A stretch of 64,000 bases of DNA from Anaerolineae bacterium (lineage in GTDB: Bacteria > Chloroflexota > Anaerolineae > UBA4142 > SHND01), in assembly GCA_021463195.1 (NCBI GenBank), contig JAJTXZ010000010.1:27842-91841 (forward strand). The letters are read 5' to 3'. Every line of letters begins with the position of its first letter. Position 1 is the stretch's first letter. Of this stretch, positions 44,564 through 53,011 are shown one piece after another. A program made the translations under genes and the position numbers. A model generated the notes under the pieces. That model was not told the DNA's origin. It did not search any database and worked only from the letters and a program-made list of their open reading frames with translations.

Positions 44564-45595
44564 TCAATCAAGTTGATGCGCCTCGCGCAAATGCCCAATC
44601 AAATCCGCGATGTCGCGTTCTTTACGCGGCGGCGGCCCCAGCGGGTCTTCTGGTTTGGAACGACCCAACAGCGCCCGCGCGCTCGCGTAACATGACCACG
44701 CCAACGCGTCAAAGTTATAGCCGCCTTCCAAAAGAAATACAATGCGCCCTTGCGCGAACTCGCGCGCGATATTATGCAGCGCTTGCGTGAGGTGAAAATA
44801 ACCCTCGCTATCTAATAGCGTTGACGCGCCTAACGGGTCCGCCCAATGCGCGTCATAGCCCGCCGATACCAATACCAACTGCGGTTGATAACGTTTCATC
44901 GCGGGATACAACAATTCGTCAAACACGCGCGCGAATTGGTCGTTCCCGACGCTGTGCGGCATCGGCACGTTAAAGGTATAGCCGCGTCCCGCTTCGGCGC
45001 CAACATCGCGCCAATGGCCCGAACCGGGATAAAACGGATAACGATGCGTCGAAAAATAAAAGACGTCCGATTGCGCGTAAAAAATATCTTGCGTGCCATT
45101 GCCGTGATGCACATCAAAATCCACCACGAGCACGCGTTCCAGATGGTAATGGTCAATCGCGTACTGCGCCGCGACCGCGACATTATTGAATAAACAAAAA
45201 CCCATCGCCAAATCGCGCGTCGCATGATGGCCCGGCGGACGCGCGAGCGAAAACGACGTGTCCACGATGCCCGTCATAACCGCATCCACCGCGTTCATCG
45301 CCGCGCCCGCCGCGAGATACGCCGCGCCGCGCGACGATTCGTTCATGTACGTGTCGCCGTCAATTTGAATGCCGCCGCGTCGTTCGCCATATTCAATTAT
45401 ATTCAGATGTTTTTGTGAATGCACGCGCAGCAAACGCTCGTCTGCCGCGGGCGTCGGCTCGATTGCCAGCAGTTCGTCCGTAAGATGCATATCCTGCCAA
45501 ACTTGCATGATCGCTTCAAGTCGCTGCGGCGCTTCGGGATGTCCCGCCGCTGAATGCGTAAGAAAGATGGGCGAATAAATATAGCCGAGTTTCAT
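44564..45595 (-). CDS. Histone deacetylase family protein (AcuC/acetylpolyamine amidohydrolase-like)
   Basis: 343 residues. Catalytic His123-His124 in RPPGHHA and the zinc ligands D161, H163 (DFDVHHGNG) and D248 (SAGYDAHWADPLG) are all present, so an active zinc amidohydrolase is expected. Bacterial members remove acetyl groups from acetyl-lysine (AcuC) or acetylated polyamines; the neighbours do not decide. The C-terminal GGYNFDALA tail fits the family. The ATG at 45595 lies 42 bases after the GT2 stop. Confidence 0.92.
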   Translation of the reverse strand: MKLGYIYSPIFLTHSAAGHPEAPQRLEAIMQVWQDMHLTDELLAIEPTPAADERLLRVHSQKHLNIIEYGERRGGIQIDGDTYMNESSRGAAYLAAGAAMNAVDAVMTGIVDTSFSLARPPGHHATRDLAMGFCLFNNVAVAAQYAIDHYHLERVLVVDFDVHHGNGTQDIFYAQSDVFYFSTHRYPFYPGSGHWRDVGAEAGRGYTFNVPMPHSVGNDQFARVFDELLYPAMKRYQPQLVLVSAGYDAHWADPLGASTLLDSEGYFHLTQALHNIAREFAQGRIVFLLEGGYNFDALAWSCYASARALLGRSKPEDPLGPPPRKERDIADLIGHLREAHQLD

Positions 45596-45637
45596 AAAAA
45601 AACCTGATGAATTTTGGGATCAAACGCGCGTTTGCGT

Positions 45638-46612
45638 TCACGCCGCTTTGGAAAAACTGTTTGGGCGCGTCACGCGCCACCACACGCCCGCCGGATAGCC
45701 GAGCATTTTTGCCGCGTCGCCGCTCACGCGAATCAACGGCGTCCACAAAAACGCTTTGCATTTTTCACGCGGCGATAAATTTTTCGCCAACCGCCACAAG
45801 CGCCGATACGGCGCGCCGAACAAAGCCGCGCTAGCGCCGAGCCACATGGCCAACGAGATAATCGGCGCGAACGGAAAAATCGCGAACGAAAAGGGCAGCG
45901 CGCCGAGATAGGTGACGTAACGAATCAAGTGCCGTTTCCACCAGAGCTTGGCTTTGCCGTCGCCGCGCGCGTACAAATAATATTGTTTGAAAAATTTACC
46001 GAGCGTCGGACGCGGACGAAAATATACTACCGCGCGCGGTTCAAATTGAAAACGAAAACCCGCGTCCCGCAAATCAAAATCGAAAATCAAATCTTCGCAA
46101 TAATCCAACCATTCGGGATAGCCGCCGATTTTTTCCCATGCTGCGCGCCGAAACGCGATCGAGCGCGACGACGGCAGAAACGTCTCGGGATGAATCTCGC
46201 GCAGCTGCGGCAATGTGGTCGCCGCGAGCGCGGTCTCGAACGCGTTCTGCGGATCGGGCAGAAAAAAACCGCTGACCACATCGGGCGCGTCGGTTTGAAA
46301 AAAGGGCGCAGTTAAACTTTCAAACCAGCGTGGGTCGAGCCGCACGCCCGCATCCATGCTCGCGATAATTTCCGCGTCCGTCGCCGCAATCGCCGCGTTG
46401 CGCCCCTGCGAAATATTCGCGCCCGGACATTCCAGCACGCGCAGCGAAAATTGTTTTGCCGCGTCGCGCAACAGTTTTACGGTGGCGTCGGACGAACCGC
46501 CGTCCGCGACAATGATTTCATCGGGTTGTTTGGTTTGCAAGCTCAGCGTCTCGAATAAACGCGACAACGTGTCCGCTTCATTCTTGACCGTCATTATCAA
46601 CGCGCAACGCAT
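45638..46612 (-). CDS. Glycosyltransferase family 2
   Basis: 324 residues from ATG at 46612 (MRCALIMTVKNEADTLSRLF). The GT-A motifs are IIVADGGSSDAT and IIASMDAGVRLDP (DxD-like position), with SSRSIAFRRAAWEKIGGYPEWLDYCEDLIFDFDLRDAGF later. A hydrophobic C-terminal region (about 245-285) probably binds the membrane. A TGCTATAAT box ends only 13 bases before the ATG, so an ATG eight codons upstream is excluded. The acceptor is unknown, perhaps a surface polysaccharide. Confidence 0.9.
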   Translation of the reverse strand: MRCALIMTVKNEADTLSRLFETLSLQTKQPDEIIVADGGSSDATVKLLRDAAKQFSLRVLECPGANISQGRNAAIAATDAEIIASMDAGVRLDPRWFESLTAPFFQTDAPDVVSGFFLPDPQNAFETALAATTLPQLREIHPETFLPSSRSIAFRRAAWEKIGGYPEWLDYCEDLIFDFDLRDAGFRFQFEPRAVVYFRPRPTLGKFFKQYYLYARGDGKAKLWWKRHLIRYVTYLGALPFSFAIFPFAPIISLAMWLGASAALFGAPYRRLWRLAKNLSPREKCKAFLWTPLIRVSGDAAKMLGYPAGVWWRVTRPNSFSKAA

Positions 46613-46624
46613 CGCAATACCGCG

Positions 46625-46630
46625 ATTATA
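46625..46630 (-). promoter_or_regulatory. Extended -10 promoter of the GT2 gene, near-leaderless
   Basis: TGCTATAAT on the minus strand, with the ATG 12 bases further on. Confidence 0.55.
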
Positions 46631-46668
46631 GCACAAGTGGATGTCAATAAAACGCGGTCCGATAGGAC

Positions 46669-46718
46669 CCTACAACCTTGCGAAAGCTTGAATCCTTCGC
46701 AAGGTTGTAGGTTTTTTG
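46669..46718 (+). repeat. Perfect 16-bp inverted repeat followed by T6
   Basis: CCTACAACCTTGCGAA and its exact complement TTCGCAAGGTTGTAGG flank an 11-base loop, followed on the plus strand by TTTTTT. It resembles a strong plus-strand terminator, but no plus-strand gene precedes it. Confidence 0.8.
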
Positions 46719-46778
46719 ATGTCCGCGCCGCAAAATCTATCGCGTTTTGTCGTTGACGATTATAATGGGTCGCGCCAT

Positions 46779-46810
46779 AAAAAAAACCTGACAGCATGAG
46801 CTGTCAGGTT
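46779..46810 (-). terminator. Terminator of the DUF4446 gene
   Basis: AACCTGACAGC-tcat-GCTGTCAGGTT on the minus strand, followed by eight T. Confidence 0.92.
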
Positions 46811-46816
46811 GAGTGG

Positions 46817-47323
46817 CTATTTTAGAGCGGCGGCGCGTTCAATGTGCGTATTGGCGCGGTGGATGGCTTCGCTCTCTTCGTTCGTCAACGGATAAGTCGA
46901 AATGCCGCCTACAATCGGTTTGGCATAGACGCGCACATCGGCGCGCGAATGCAGCCCGGTAAAGACGACGCCGTCACCGTGGTCGTCCAAGAACGCGACG
47001 GCAAAACTTTGGTCGCCGCCTTTATCCGCGAATGGGTTAAAGCGCACGACGCCGACATGCGACACGTTGAACGGGGCTTTGCGCTCAATCTCTGTCGCGC
47101 GCGCGTTAAACGTCTTGATGGTTTCGTCGGTACGGTCCATGCGTTCCATGTATTCGCGCAGCACCGCTTCCAAATCGCCGCCCGTGCGTCCGCTAAAGAG
47201 CATCCGCAGCGTTTTGGTCAGACGCATGAGACGAAATTCGAGCGTGGCGAGCCACACCAGCACGACGCCGAGCGTGATAAAGAGCAAAAATTCAATTAGC
47301 GAAAAACCGCGTTCTAAATCCAT
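46817..47323 (-). CDS. DUF4446 family protein
   Basis: 168 residues. An N-terminal membrane helix (about 8-28) is followed by a helical segment and the family core HVGVVRFNPFADKGGDQSFAVAFLDD...GVVFTGLHSRADVRVYAKPI...LTNEESEAI. Function is unknown. The protein probably sits in the membrane with the core in the cytoplasm. It is transcribed alone, divergent from rdgB across 63 bases and ending in a strong terminator. Confidence 0.88.
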   Translation of the reverse strand: MDLERGFSLIEFLLFITLGVVLVWLATLEFRLMRLTKTLRMLFSGRTGGDLEAVLREYMERMDRTDETIKTFNARATEIERKAPFNVSHVGVVRFNPFADKGGDQSFAVAFLDDHGDGVVFTGLHSRADVRVYAKPIVGGISTYPLTNEESEAIHRANTHIERAAALK

Positions 47324-47386
47324 AGGTTCCTTTGCGCGAGTGAATGCGGAGATTCTAGCGAAAATTGGGGAAAATACAAAATCGCC

Positions 47387-47974
47387 ATGAAACTATTGAT
47401 TGCGACGCATAATCGCGAAAAACTGCGTGAATATGTCGAACTGTTGGACGGGTTGCCATTTGAATTGGTGACGTTGGCGGACGCGGGCATCGTTGACGAA
47501 GTGGCGGAGACTGGCGCGACGCTGGCTGAGAACGCGCGACTCAAAGCGTTGACGTACGCGCGTCAAAGCGGCTTGCGCGCGCTCGCCGACGATTCGGGCC
47601 TCGAGGTGGATGCGCTGCATGGCGCGCCGGGGGTTTATTCCAAACGGTACGCGGGCGCGGGCAAAAGCGACGCGGAGCGTAACGTGTATTTGCTCGCGCA
47701 AATGCGCGATGTGCCGCAAGCGCAGCGCGCGGCGCGTTTTCGCTGCGTCATTGTCATTGCCGACGCGCAAGGGCAAACGTGGGCGAGCGACGGCGTCTGC
47801 GAAGGCGAAATCGCGTTCGAGTCGCGCGGGACGAACGGTTTTGGCTACGATCCGATTTTTATTCCACGCGGCGACACAAGACATCTGGCGGAATTTTCGT
47901 CAGAGGAAAAAAATAAAATCAGTCATCGCGGGCGCGCGGCGGCGGGCGCGCGCAAAATATTGGAGCGGTTTTAA
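47387..47974 (+). CDS. rdgB: XTP/dITP diphosphatase (RdgB/HAM1)
   Basis: 195 residues. Signatures are LIATHNREKLREY at the start, ADDSGLEVDALHGAPGVYSKRYAG (catalytic Asp), GTNGFGYDPIF and the terminal SHRGRA. The enzyme removes non-canonical purine nucleotides from the pool. No Shine-Dalgarno precedes the ATG. Confidence 0.96.
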   Translation: MKLLIATHNREKLREYVELLDGLPFELVTLADAGIVDEVAETGATLAENARLKALTYARQSGLRALADDSGLEVDALHGAPGVYSKRYAGAGKSDAERNVYLLAQMRDVPQAQRAARFRCVIVIADAQGQTWASDGVCEGEIAFESRGTNGFGYDPIFIPRGDTRHLAEFSSEEKNKISHRGRAAAGARKILERF

Positions 47975-48022
47975 AACGGCGAACTGGCGTTTGCGTAACG
48001 CGTTCGTTGCGGCGCGCGCGAT

Positions 48023-48535
48023 TCAAGACGCGGAGCGGTCAAAACGTTTGAGCGACGCTTTGTCTTTGGGTATGACCAAGCCGACTGCGTTCGTCGTTTC
48101 GGTAAAAGTCATGTCCGCGCCGGTGGTATCCGCGTCGGTAAAATCCGCGCCGTCGAGGTGCGTTTTGACCAAGTTCGCGTTTTTCAAATTCGCGCCTTGC
48201 AATTTCGCTCCGACCAGCACCGCGCCGCGTAAATTCGCGTTTTCGAGATTGGCTTGGCGCAAGCCGCACGTTTTCAATTTCGCGTCGGATAAATCGGCGT
48301 TCATCAGATTGGCTTTGTTCAAATGCGCCGAATGCAAATTGGCGCCCTTGAGGTTCGCGCCCTCCAAATCCGCGCCTTCGAGATTCGCCCACCCAAAATC
48401 CGCTTTTTCCAAATTCGCGCCGCGCAATACAATGCCGCGCAGTTTTTCTTCGACGAATTTTATGCCGCGCAAATCGGCGTTGGCAAAATCGCGTTCGCCC
48501 GCCGCGTACCGTTTCAATAATTCTTGTGCATTCAT
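48023..48535 (-). CDS. Pentapeptide repeat protein
   Basis: 170 residues from ATG at 48535 (MNAQELLKRYAAGERDF); the open frame upstream is a shadow overlapping the rlmD end. About 22 A(N/D)LxG pentapeptides run from residue 20 to 145, forming a right-handed quadrilateral beta-helix. The N-terminal LLKRYAAGERDF cap is common in such proteins. There is no signal peptide, so it is probably cytoplasmic. A gyrase-protecting role is known for some relatives but cannot be claimed here. Confidence 0.88.
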   Translation of the reverse strand: MNAQELLKRYAAGERDFANADLRGIKFVEEKLRGIVLRGANLEKADFGWANLEGADLEGANLKGANLHSAHLNKANLMNADLSDAKLKTCGLRQANLENANLRGAVLVGAKLQGANLKNANLVKTHLDGADFTDADTTGADMTFTETTNAVGLVIPKDKASLKRFDRSAS

Positions 48536-48618
48536 TTTATTTTTGTCACCGGTGCGCGCGCAATCTGCGGCGCGCGCTCGAAATACGCGCGGAATTCTAT
48601 GGCGCTTGCGGAATGCGG

Positions 48619-49947
48619 TCAAACGGACGCGCGGCGAAACGTCGCGACGCATTCGATATGATACGTTTGCGGAAACATGTCAACGGGCTGAACGGATTCC
48701 AGCACGTAACCATGCTGCGCTAAACGCGCCGCGTCGCGCGCAAGCGTCGCGGGGTCGCACGAAACATACGCCAGCGCGCGCGGCTGTTTTGCCGCGAGCG
48801 CGTCCAACGCGAAACGGTCCAAACCCGCGCGCGGCGGGTCCATAACCGCTACATCAATTTTTACATCCAACTGCGGCAAAATAGTTTCAACGCGTCCTTG
48901 ATGAAACTCTACATTGTCTAAATCCGTCGCGTTCGCTTGCGCATCCTCGCGCGCGCCGGGATGTTCTTCGATTTCAATCACGCGCGCGACGCGCGCCGCG
49001 AGCGTCAAACCAAACAAACCCGCGCCGCTGTACGCGTCGAGCAAAACGTCGTCCGCGCGCGGCGCGAGCGCCGTTTCCACGAGTCGCAGCAATTCTTTCG
49101 CCATAGATGTATTAACCTGAAAAAACGCGTCGGGTGAAATTTCAAAAACGCGCGCGCCCACGCGTTCCGCCCAACGCGTTTTGCCCACCAACGGCACGGT
49201 CACATCCTCGCACGTAAACGCGATTGAAACCGGTTCGTCGGTTTCGATTTCAGGAATTTCCGGGTCATCCGATTCCAGCGTAATAAAGCGTTCGCCGGTA
49301 TTCTCGCTGGCGCGCAGCGTTACGTCCGTAAAACTCTCGGGGTCAAGTTCAAGCGTGTGAAACATTTCAGCGAGCGCGGGATTCATAATGAAACATTTTT
49401 CAATCGGCACGCGCGTGCGCGAATCGGGCGCCAACAGGCACAACGCGCCGCGCGCGTTCAATTTAAATTGCATCTTGTTGCGATAGAACCATTCAAGGCG
49501 CGCGGGCAGCGTGGGCAGAATATTGGCGCTCGGCATTTTCGCCACGCGCGCGAATTGGTCGCGCACGATTTGGGTTTTAAATTCCAACTGCGCGTTGTAG
49601 GCAATGTGCTGCCATTGACAACCGCCGCACGCGCGCAAGGGCGAAGCATCGGCATGCGCAGTCGTCTGATTTGTCGCATCCGCGTTTGTCAATGCTTTGC
49701 CCCTACCAACAATCGGAAAATGGGGACAGCGCGGCGCCACGCGCTGCGGCGACGGTTCTACCAATTCGACAATGCGGCCGCGCGCGAAACCGCGCTTGGT
49801 TTCGACGATTTCGACGCGCGCGGTTTCGCCCGTTATGGCGTATGGGACAAAAATAACGCGCCCGTCTGGCGTGCGCGCTAACGCTTCGCCGCCGTGCGCC
49901 ATGCTTGCAAAGGTTAGATCTAGGATTTCGGATTTTTGATTTGACAT
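48619..49947 (-). CDS. rlmD: 23S rRNA (uracil-C5)-methyltransferase, RlmD/RumA family
   Basis: 442 residues. An N-terminal TRAM domain (about 1-65) is followed by cysteines for an iron-sulfur cluster (CPHF, CGGCQWQH, PIEKC). The SAM domain has DAYSGAGLFGLTLA and the catalytic cysteine in VSCDPATLARD. DPPRAGLD completes the active site. Which uridine (747 or 1939 numbering) is modified cannot be told; the family in Gram-positives covers both. The gene lies downstream of serS. Confidence 0.92.
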   Translation of the reverse strand: MSNQKSEILDLTFASMAHGGEALARTPDGRVIFVPYAITGETARVEIVETKRGFARGRIVELVEPSPQRVAPRCPHFPIVGRGKALTNADATNQTTAHADASPLRACGGCQWQHIAYNAQLEFKTQIVRDQFARVAKMPSANILPTLPARLEWFYRNKMQFKLNARGALCLLAPDSRTRVPIEKCFIMNPALAEMFHTLELDPESFTDVTLRASENTGERFITLESDDPEIPEIETDEPVSIAFTCEDVTVPLVGKTRWAERVGARVFEISPDAFFQVNTSMAKELLRLVETALAPRADDVLLDAYSGAGLFGLTLAARVARVIEIEEHPGAREDAQANATDLDNVEFHQGRVETILPQLDVKIDVAVMDPPRAGLDRFALDALAAKQPRALAYVSCDPATLARDAARLAQHGYVLESVQPVDMFPQTYHIECVATFRRASV

Positions 49948-49995
49948 TTAGCCGTTCGCGTCGCGTGAATCGTTTGCCGCCGGTTTTCGCGCGCT

Positions 49996-51261
49996 TTATT
50001 TAATCGCGTCCAATCGCGCATAGTCGCGCAGCGCTTTCGGCACTTGGAGCGTACCATCCGCCTGCTGGTAATTTTCGATAATCGCGATCATGGTGCGCGG
50101 GATGCCGAGCCCCGAACCGTTGAGCGTGTGGACGAATTCGGGTTTGGCGCCGCGCTCGCGCCGAAAACGAATATTGCCGCGTCGCGCTTGAAATTCGCGC
50201 ACGTTCGACGCGCTCGATACTTCGAGCCATTCGCCGATGCCGGGCGCCCAGACTTCGAGGTCGTACGTTTTCGCCGAACCAAAGCCGAGATCGCCGGTGC
50301 AAAGCTGTTTGACGCGATAGGGAATCTCCAAATCGCTCAACACGCTTTCAATGTCCGCGACCATATTGTCCAATTCGGCGTCCGAGTCTTCGGGTTTCGC
50401 GTATTTGTACATTTCCACTTTGTCGAATTGAAAGCCGCGCTTGATGCCGCGCGTGTCTTTGCCCGCCGCGAGATTTTCTTTGCGAAAGCAGGGCGTGTAC
50501 GCGGTGTAATTCAACGTGAGCTGCGCGCCGTCGAGAATGTCGCCCATGTGCAGACCGGTCAGCGGCACTTCGGCGGTTGGCACAAACCAGGCGTCGCGTT
50601 CGACATCGTGATACAAATTGTCGCGAAATTTCGGCAGTTGGCCCGCGCCGAGCATAATGTCCTCTTTGACCATGAACGGCAAACCGAATTCGCGATAGCC
50701 GCGCGCGATATGATGGTCGAGCAGCCATTGAATCAAGCTGCGCTGCAATTTGGCGAGCGCGCCGTTCGTGACATAGAAACGCGTGCCTGCGAGTTTGACG
50801 CCGCGTTCGAAATCGAGATAGCCAAGTTTTGGCCCGAGTTCGTAATGCGGCTGCGGCGTAAAATCAAATGCGCGCGGCGCGCCGACATTTTTAATGACGA
50901 CGTTTTCGCTGTCGTCTTTGCCGATCGGCACATCCGCGTCGGGCAGGTTGGGCAGCTCGCGCAAAGTTTCTTGCAGCTGCGCGTCGAGTTCGCCGACCAG
51001 CGTTTCGAGCGAATCAATCTGAATGTTGATGACGCGCACTTGATCTTTGATTTGTTCGCGCCCGCGCGCGTCGGACAGCTGGCCGACTTGTTTTGAAAAA
51101 GCGTTGCGTTGCGCGCGCAGCGTCTCGAGCTCGGAGAGTTTCGCGCGGTGTTCTTGGTCCAGCGCGAGAATGCGTTCTACGGGCGCGGCATCCATTTGGC
51201 GTTTGGTCAACGCCACGCGCAAGAGTTCAGGTTTTTCGCGAATAAGGCGCAAGTCGTTCAT
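49996..51261 (-). CDS. serS: Seryl-tRNA synthetase
   Basis: 421 residues. The N-terminal coiled-coil arm (about 28-105) is followed by the class II core. Motif 2 is FRKENLAAGKDTRGIKRGFQFDKVEMYKY, motif 3 is LNGSGLGIPRTMIAIIENYQ, and the serine pocket TAEVPLTG is intact. AGGAGG precedes the ATG. A T-box leader upstream couples expression to uncharged tRNA-Ser. Confidence 0.98.
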   Translation of the reverse strand: MNDLRLIREKPELLRVALTKRQMDAAPVERILALDQEHRAKLSELETLRAQRNAFSKQVGQLSDARGREQIKDQVRVINIQIDSLETLVGELDAQLQETLRELPNLPDADVPIGKDDSENVVIKNVGAPRAFDFTPQPHYELGPKLGYLDFERGVKLAGTRFYVTNGALAKLQRSLIQWLLDHHIARGYREFGLPFMVKEDIMLGAGQLPKFRDNLYHDVERDAWFVPTAEVPLTGLHMGDILDGAQLTLNYTAYTPCFRKENLAAGKDTRGIKRGFQFDKVEMYKYAKPEDSDAELDNMVADIESVLSDLEIPYRVKQLCTGDLGFGSAKTYDLEVWAPGIGEWLEVSSASNVREFQARRGNIRFRRERGAKPEFVHTLNGSGLGIPRTMIAIIENYQQADGTLQVPKALRDYARLDAIK

Positions 51262-51301
51262 GCTTCCTCCTGTGGGAATTGCGGCTTTAAGGCGGCACGA
51301 T

Positions 51302-51545
51302 AAAAAACGCTCGCCCTCGAAAGGGCGAGCGTCGCTCGCGGTGCCACCTTTGTTTGTTTACGCTTGTCCTATCCGCCAAATGAAAAATTGGCGTTGGCGG
51401 ACTAGCGAAACCTCTATCGCTCGATAACGGGAGCGAACCGATACGACTCGTCGTCGCTGCGTTGTGAAAAAATTTCACCGCCGATTGGAGCATTCTCGTC
51501 CGCGCTGTCCCAGTTCCACCTTTTCTGCGACTCTCTATCAGCGCG
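51302..51545 (-). promoter_or_regulatory. T-box riboswitch of serS
   Basis: On the minus strand the T-box sequence AAGGTGGCACCGCGAGC lies at 51334-51350. It is followed by a strong terminator CGCTCGCCCT-ttcg-AGGGCGAGCG (51308-51331) and six T (51302-51307). The bulge TGGC would pair with the GCCA end of tRNA-Ser, whose discriminator is usually G. Upstream, the AGAGAG and GGTGGAAC segments look like Stem I. A UCC triplet at 51487-51489 followed by A is a possible specifier codon. Binding of uncharged tRNA would favour the antiterminator. Confidence 0.9.
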
Positions 51546-51622
51546 CGCAAGTCTGTTTCGGCGACGCATAGTTTATGTGAACAGCGCTATCCTAACACGC
51601 GCGACGCGCCGTGTCAAATTGT
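51546..51622. other. Gap between the gdh paralogue and the serS leader
   Basis: Seventy-seven bases with no reading frame. It should hold the serS promoter, but I see no convincing pair of hexamers. Confidence 0.4.
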
Positions 51623-52915
51623 TTAGGGATAAATTCCGCGCAGGCGGGTCGCTTCAGCCACGCGCCCGATGGCAAGCATTAATCCCGCCGTCCGTAAATC
51701 CACTTGATGCTGTTCGGACATTGCCACCACGCTGTCAAACGCCGTGCCGACGACGCGACTCAAGCGCGCGCGCGTTTCTTCTTCGGTCCAAAAGAACGAT
51801 TGCAAATCTTGCACCCATTCAAAGTACGATAACATGAGACTGGACGCGTTCGCGAGTAGATCGGGAATGACCAAAATAGCGCGTTCGCGCAAAATATCGT
51901 CGGCTTGCGGATTGGTCGGCAGATTCGCGGCTTCGGCGATTATTTTCGCGTGAATGCGCGGCGCATTGCGCGCGTCAATCTGATTTTCCAAACCGGCGAG
52001 CGTCAAAATATCGCACGGCAGTTCCAACAATTCTTCTTCGGCGAGATTATCGGAATCGGGATAATTTAACAGCGTGCCGTTTTGCTGGCGATAGCGTTCG
52101 ATCTGATGCGGGTCGAGCCGTTTGGCGCTCACAATCGCGCCGCTCACATCGCTGACGGCGATAATATTGCAGCCGAGCTCGTGCAAAAACATTGCCGCGT
52201 TGCTGCCCGTGTTGCCAAAACCCTGAATGACGACATTGGCGCCGTTCAAGTCAAGCCCTTTCCAGCGCGCGGCTTGTTCCACCACCAACTTGACGCCCAA
52301 TCCGCCTGCCTCATCGCGCAGCGCGCTGCCGCCGATCGCGAGCGGTTTGCCAGTGACGACGCTCGTCACCATTTGACCGTGATGCATCGAATAGGTGTCC
52401 ATAATCCACGCGACGATTTCGGGCGTGATATTCACTTCTGGCACCAAAATATCGGCATGTGGTCCGATGATGAAATCAATTTCGGTGATGAAACGCCGCG
52501 TGAGATTTTCCAATTCGCGCGCGGTCATGGCGCGTCCGGTTAACTGTCCACGCGGGTCGCAGACGACGCCGCCGCTCGCGCCGCCGAACGGCACATTCAC
52601 AATCGCCGCGCGCCATGTGTTCAACATCGCAAAGGCGCGCACTTGCGCCGAGTTCACGCCAGGATGATAGCGGATGCCGCCGCGCGCGGGGCCCATGTTG
52701 ACGTTGTGATGCGCGCGAAATCCTTGAAATGTTAGCGTGTGTCCGTTCGACATGCGGACGGGAAAATTGACCGCGAGTTCGCGTTTCACATTTCCCAAAA
52801 TGACGCGCAGTTTATCTTCCAGATTCAGCGCGTCCGCCGCGCGATTAAACTGTGTGGATGCGACTTGCCACAGGTCGGGGGTTTCGGTCGCCCTGATTGG
52901 TTCTTGAATCAGCAT
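51623..52915 (-). CDS. Glutamate dehydrogenase paralogue with degraded active site
   Basis: 430 residues from ATG at 52915, with GAGGAG nine bases upstream. It aligns along its whole length with the neighbouring GDH and ends in the same EATRLRGIYP. The residues that define catalysis are changed. The lysine of GPGKGG is R78 (GPARGG), that of MTWK is R102 (NTWR), the catalytic lysine of GGAKGG is S114 (GGASGG), and the catalytic aspartate of PAPDVNT is E160 (LVPEVNI). The NAD-binding motif GFGNTGSNAA is kept. It may be a regulatory subunit paired with the intact enzyme; Thermus GdhA/GdhB is a known precedent for such pairs. Dehydrogenase activity on glutamate is unlikely. Confidence 0.9.
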   Translation of the reverse strand: MLIQEPIRATETPDLWQVASTQFNRAADALNLEDKLRVILGNVKRELAVNFPVRMSNGHTLTFQGFRAHHNVNMGPARGGIRYHPGVNSAQVRAFAMLNTWRAAIVNVPFGGASGGVVCDPRGQLTGRAMTARELENLTRRFITEIDFIIGPHADILVPEVNITPEIVAWIMDTYSMHHGQMVTSVVTGKPLAIGGSALRDEAGGLGVKLVVEQAARWKGLDLNGANVVIQGFGNTGSNAAMFLHELGCNIIAVSDVSGAIVSAKRLDPHQIERYRQQNGTLLNYPDSDNLAEEELLELPCDILTLAGLENQIDARNAPRIHAKIIAEAANLPTNPQADDILRERAILVIPDLLANASSLMLSYFEWVQDLQSFFWTEEETRARLSRVVGTAFDSVVAMSEQHQVDLRTAGLMLAIGRVAEATRLRGIYP

Positions 52916-53011
52916 GGATTCGTTCTCCTCTTTGAGAAGGTCAAAAGTATAAAGTACAAAGCTAAAAGTATGCGGCAATTCACTTTGAGCTTTCAGCTTT
53001 GCGCTTTTCGC
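52916..53011. other. Gap between the two gdh genes
   Basis: Contains the low-complexity run AAAGTATAAAGTACAAAGC and CTTTGAGCTTTCAGCTTTGCGC-like units. No promoter is convincing; co-transcription is likely. Confidence 0.5.

Noticed and set aside
50044..51096. 350-codon open frame opposite serS
   Set aside because: Antisense to a complete seryl-tRNA synthetase, with no domain content.
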